Assembly (NCBI RefSeq): GCF_037893015.1
Contig: NC_133666.1
Span: 4,276,239-4,340,238 of the forward strand
DNA length: 64,000 nucleotides
Direction of reading: 5' to 3'
Source: Macrotis lagotis
Taxonomy: Eukaryota > Chordata > Mammalia > Peramelemorphia > Peramelidae
Shown here: positions 60,979 to 64,000 of the stretch, piece by piece
How the letters are laid out: every line of letters begins with the position of its first letter
Position numbering within the stretch: the first letter of the stretch is position 1
Translations under genes and position numbers: made by a program
The notes under the pieces: generated by a model
The model's input: only the letters and a program-made list of their open reading frames with translations
Databases searched by the model: none
Told to the model about the DNA's origin: nothing

Positions 60979-63837
60979 TCAATCTGTCACCACGTTGGAA
61001 GCTTCTGGCACCGAACTAACCAGACTTCCATCCAGTGCCATCACAGTCTGTTCTCCTTCTGCCTCCACCTGTGAAGAGCACCTGGAGGAAGAAAAGTCAT
61101 CATGCACTGAAGCCCAGCAAGCCCCCATCTCTCCATGGTCTCCTCTTAAAGGCTTCTACCTTACAAAGGATCTATTCCCATTACTTACAAAAACCCTCTG
61201 CTTTTCCTTCCAATTCTTCTCTCTAACCGGAGAGCTTTTTCTTCTTCACTGAGTCTAGGGCGTCCCACACCCCGGCGAGGCTTGCCCCTGACTGCTATAT
61301 CTGCAACCCGCACAGGGGCCTTTGCGTTGGCCTGGGAGGAAGAAAGATCCCAATGAGTTCTCAGTGTGGTCACCTCCTGCTGAGTTAATGCCAATTTTTC
61401 TCCCACATCTTACCTTGAAGTCATTTGGCTTATCTTCCTCTTTCCTGCTGGCTGCTTGTTTTCTGGGCCGCCCCCTCCCCCGTTTCGTGAGGCATGAAAA
61501 TGGCTCCTTGGAAGTTGGAGCCTGATTCCAGCCTTGGAACTCAGGCTGGGCCTTCCCAGTAGACCCAGTCATACACACTGTCCCTACCCAGGGGTTCCAG
61601 GAAGCTCCAGGGGCAGGTGACTCAGCTGTTAGAGAAGCAGAGGCCTCTGGGGTGGTTATGGGGGGCCCCCATTTCCAGCTTTGAAGAAACGGAATTTGGG
61701 GATTGCCCATTATGGGCAAATCATTGAGTATGAACTGAGGGGCCAAGTGGGTAGCTGGTACAGAGGAGAAACTGAAAGGCTTCTGTGTCTGGTTTTGGAA
61801 AGAAGATTCTGATTTGCCTCTAGAATCCTGAGGGAGGAGACATTCCATATTTGGGGCCCTAATGATCCCCTGCTGACTTGCTCTTCCCCTTCCCCTGCCC
61901 CTTGGCCTGACTGTGCCCCTTCCCTTTCCCCTTCCAAAGACAGGTGATGGCTGAGGAGCTGGAGAAGAAGAGAAATAGAACGGATTGTATGTTCTCCTCT
62001 TTCCACTCTGGGTGATTCTGGAACTCCATTCCGGGGGTGAGGCTTCAGGGACTGCAGCTTTAGGGGCTAAAATAGGTACATCTGAGGAATGCGGACAAAA
62101 TGGATCCTGCAGAAAAAGGGGATCCTGATTAAGGACAACAGGATTAATGTATTCAAGCTCATACTCTCATAATTTGCATTTGATCCTGTTTGGTCTTTCC
62201 CTCATCATACTGACAGCTCTTCAAAGGAAAGAACTACCCAAAGTTGTCAGAGAGAATGTACCCTCCTTCCTCATGACAGAAAGCAAAAACTTGACAAGTT
62301 GTGTGGCTGCGCTCCCCAAATCATTGTTCCAGGTTCTGCTCTAGCCACGGACTGGAAATTCTGCTTCAGTGGATAAGACTAGACTTCCCAACAATTCCAA
62401 ATGACCGCTACCCCAGCCAAGCTAGCCCTAACCCCACCCCCACAAGAAAGGCAAGCCACCTCTTCTGAAGCAACAAATTAAGTCACCCCTTGAGGGTAAG
62501 TTGAGAGACAGACTGGTTTAGTCTGTGAAACCATCAACTCTACTTTGATTGGTACCTCCCATCAGAACTGATGGAGACAGTCAAGCACCCCCAGACCCAA
62601 AGAGTCTCAGGAGCAGTAATTCCAGTCTAGTAGCAAATGATTTGCCCTCAGAAACCATTATTTGATCCATGGCAATGATTTTTAAGAAGAGGCATGGCCA
62701 TCTACCTTTGCTGCTGCCCCCTTAGGACCATAGGAACATTCCATCTGACTGAAAAATGAAATCTTACACATATGACTTTCATTTCCTGAGACAGCCTGAG
62801 GTAGAAAGACAGTCATAACCAATGAGACTGTGAAATTGGGGGAGCCCGCTAACTGGAAATTAGAGGATGGGGAATAACCAAAGAGAGTAGGGGAATGGGA
62901 ATGCCGGAAATGACAAGGGGAAAGGGAGAAATGGATGAAAGGACTATAGAGAGCATCAGGAGCTCAGGGTGGGGACAAATTAAAGATTTTCTAGAAATGC
63001 GTGGTGGACAAGAAAGCAGAGGTAGGGAGCAGAGAGGAGGAGCTCTTACCATTGACACGTCCACATGAGGCAGTACTTTTCTGTCATGGAGGCCTGGGGA
63101 AGAAGAGTTTATCAGTTTGCGCTCTTGGGAACTTTACAGGCAATGAAATTAAGGTTTCCTCTATCACTCACCTCTCTGATGTCTGCTATCACTGAGGATT
63201 TGGGGGTTTCTGGGAAACCCCTGCAGGGCTTCTTCCTCCTGGTCATACTCTTCTGATAGCTGTCCCTCTGCCTCTTGCTGAAGCGTTTTTCTGGGGGCCT
63301 TTGTTTCCATGGCCTGTGCTTGGGTCCTTTTTCCTGGCGCCCAAAACTCAAATGTGTCTTCGTCAGTGATTTGTCTCTCCATTCCCTTCTTTTCTGTCTT
63401 TGTTTTACCACAGCCTTTTACGATGTTTCTCTCTGGGATAATTTTCTGCTTCTCTCTACCTGCTATCCATATCTGTCCTCTTTCTGGTATCTCTCTGTGT
63501 GCCCCTGGACTCACACATTTTCTCTTGGATCTCTTTGCCTCATTTGCCAGTGTCTTTCTCTTCAAGGTCCCCATTTCCCTTTTTCCCCACTCTGGTGCTA
63601 TTCTAGGTGTTTCTATTTGTATCACCTGGTTCTCCATGTCATTTTTCATACATTGTGCCTGGATCTCTTCATTTCGCTTCTCTGTGTCTCGCCTACTCGA
63701 GAATGCTGCTTTTCTGGAGCTCCCAGGCTGTAGATGCAAGGATGTCCAAGGTGGCGAGGGGCAAGCTTCATGGGTTACAATGCAAAAGTCATTGTGTGGA
63801 GCTCCTGATGGCTCTGACTGTTCTGAGCAGAATGACC
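60979..63837 (-). CDS. MDC1-like protein, copy C, 3' exons 6-10 only (cut by window end)
   Basis: Visible coding exons: 63837-63172, 63093-63050, 62106-61414, 61331-61189, 61081-60979, at a constant offset of 26785 from copy B. The exon-6 product is identical to copy B over the stretch I compared, and exon 8-9 differ from B by very few residues (for example QRKGP against QRTGP). Both AT-hooks of exon 8, the AT-hook of exon 9 and the terminal TGA are preserved. Exons 1-5, including the FHA exon, would lie beyond base 64000, so whether this copy is whole cannot be judged. Confidence 0.75.
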
Positions 63838-64000
63838 CTGAGAGATGTTACAGAAACAAAATATAATAAGCTTTATAGAGTCTTCATTAAAACACAAGAT
63901 AAGGCAGAGGAGGGAGGGGAGAAATTAATGGCTTCAGATTTGGGGAGGCCCAGATACATGTGTGGACCAGATTCTAAGTGAAGTCTTAAACCCAGGGTAA

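Larger units (their letters stand above)
50294..64000. repeat. Tandem duplication unit C (partial)
   Basis: Near-identical to unit B over its visible 13.7 kb; the main differences are microsatellite lengths and scattered substitutions. It shares the 244-bp deletion with B. Confidence 0.9.

Noticed and set aside
1-64000. tRNA or rRNA genes, CRISPR arrays, bacterial operons
   Set aside because: None seen. Base composition, introns and repeats are those of a vertebrate nuclear genome.

Overview
The window reads as marsupial nuclear DNA. Its repeats are CORE-SINEs of the marsupial MAR1/MIR type, degraded L1 copies with marsupial-type 5' regions, RTE retrotransposon remnants, LTR fossils and long CA, GA, TA and GGAA tracts. 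Every open frame that could be assigned is either a spliced host exon or transposon debris. The species cannot be named from the sequence.

Layout: the whole window is a head-to-tail segmental duplication with a period of about 23.5-26.8 kb. Unit A spans 1-23471, unit B 23472-50293, and unit C 50294 to the window end (partial). Base 1 aligns with 23472 and 50294. B and C are nearly identical; A is more diverged. B and C share a 244-bp deletion that A lacks. A has private deletions of about 2.9 kb and 1.3 kb and a private solo LTR. The array runs past both window ends, so true duplication breakpoints are not visible.

Each unit carries one copy of a minus-strand, multi-exon gene derived from MDC1 (mediator of DNA damage checkpoint protein 1). 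It starts in a CpG island (about 13.84-15.1 kb in A; 39.9-41.15 kb in B) with a noncoding first exon. It continues through an exon with the start codon, an FHA exon, small phase-1 exons matching the middle of MDC1, a 666-nt exon, a 44-nt exon and a 693-nt exon with two AT-hooks. A 143-nt exon with a third AT-hook and a last exon with a short remnant of the first BRCT domain complete it. Read by hand with canonical splice sites, copies A and B each give an uninterrupted 780-codon frame, with all nine coding exons identical in length between copies. Copy C contains exons 6-10 only, cut by the window end.

The predicted protein keeps the phosphothreonine-binding residues of the FHA domain. It lacks the tandem BRCT module that reads gamma-H2AX in canonical MDC1, the TQxF motif at the aligned position, and the long PST repeat region, and it has three AT-hooks before its end. 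The main hypothesis is an amplified, rewired MDC1-like DNA-binding protein. The alternative is a family drifting into pseudogenes with frames still open.

Between gene copies (about 15-23.5 kb and 0-7.5 kb of unit A, and equivalents) I see only transposon fossils, microsatellites and stretches with no recognised content.
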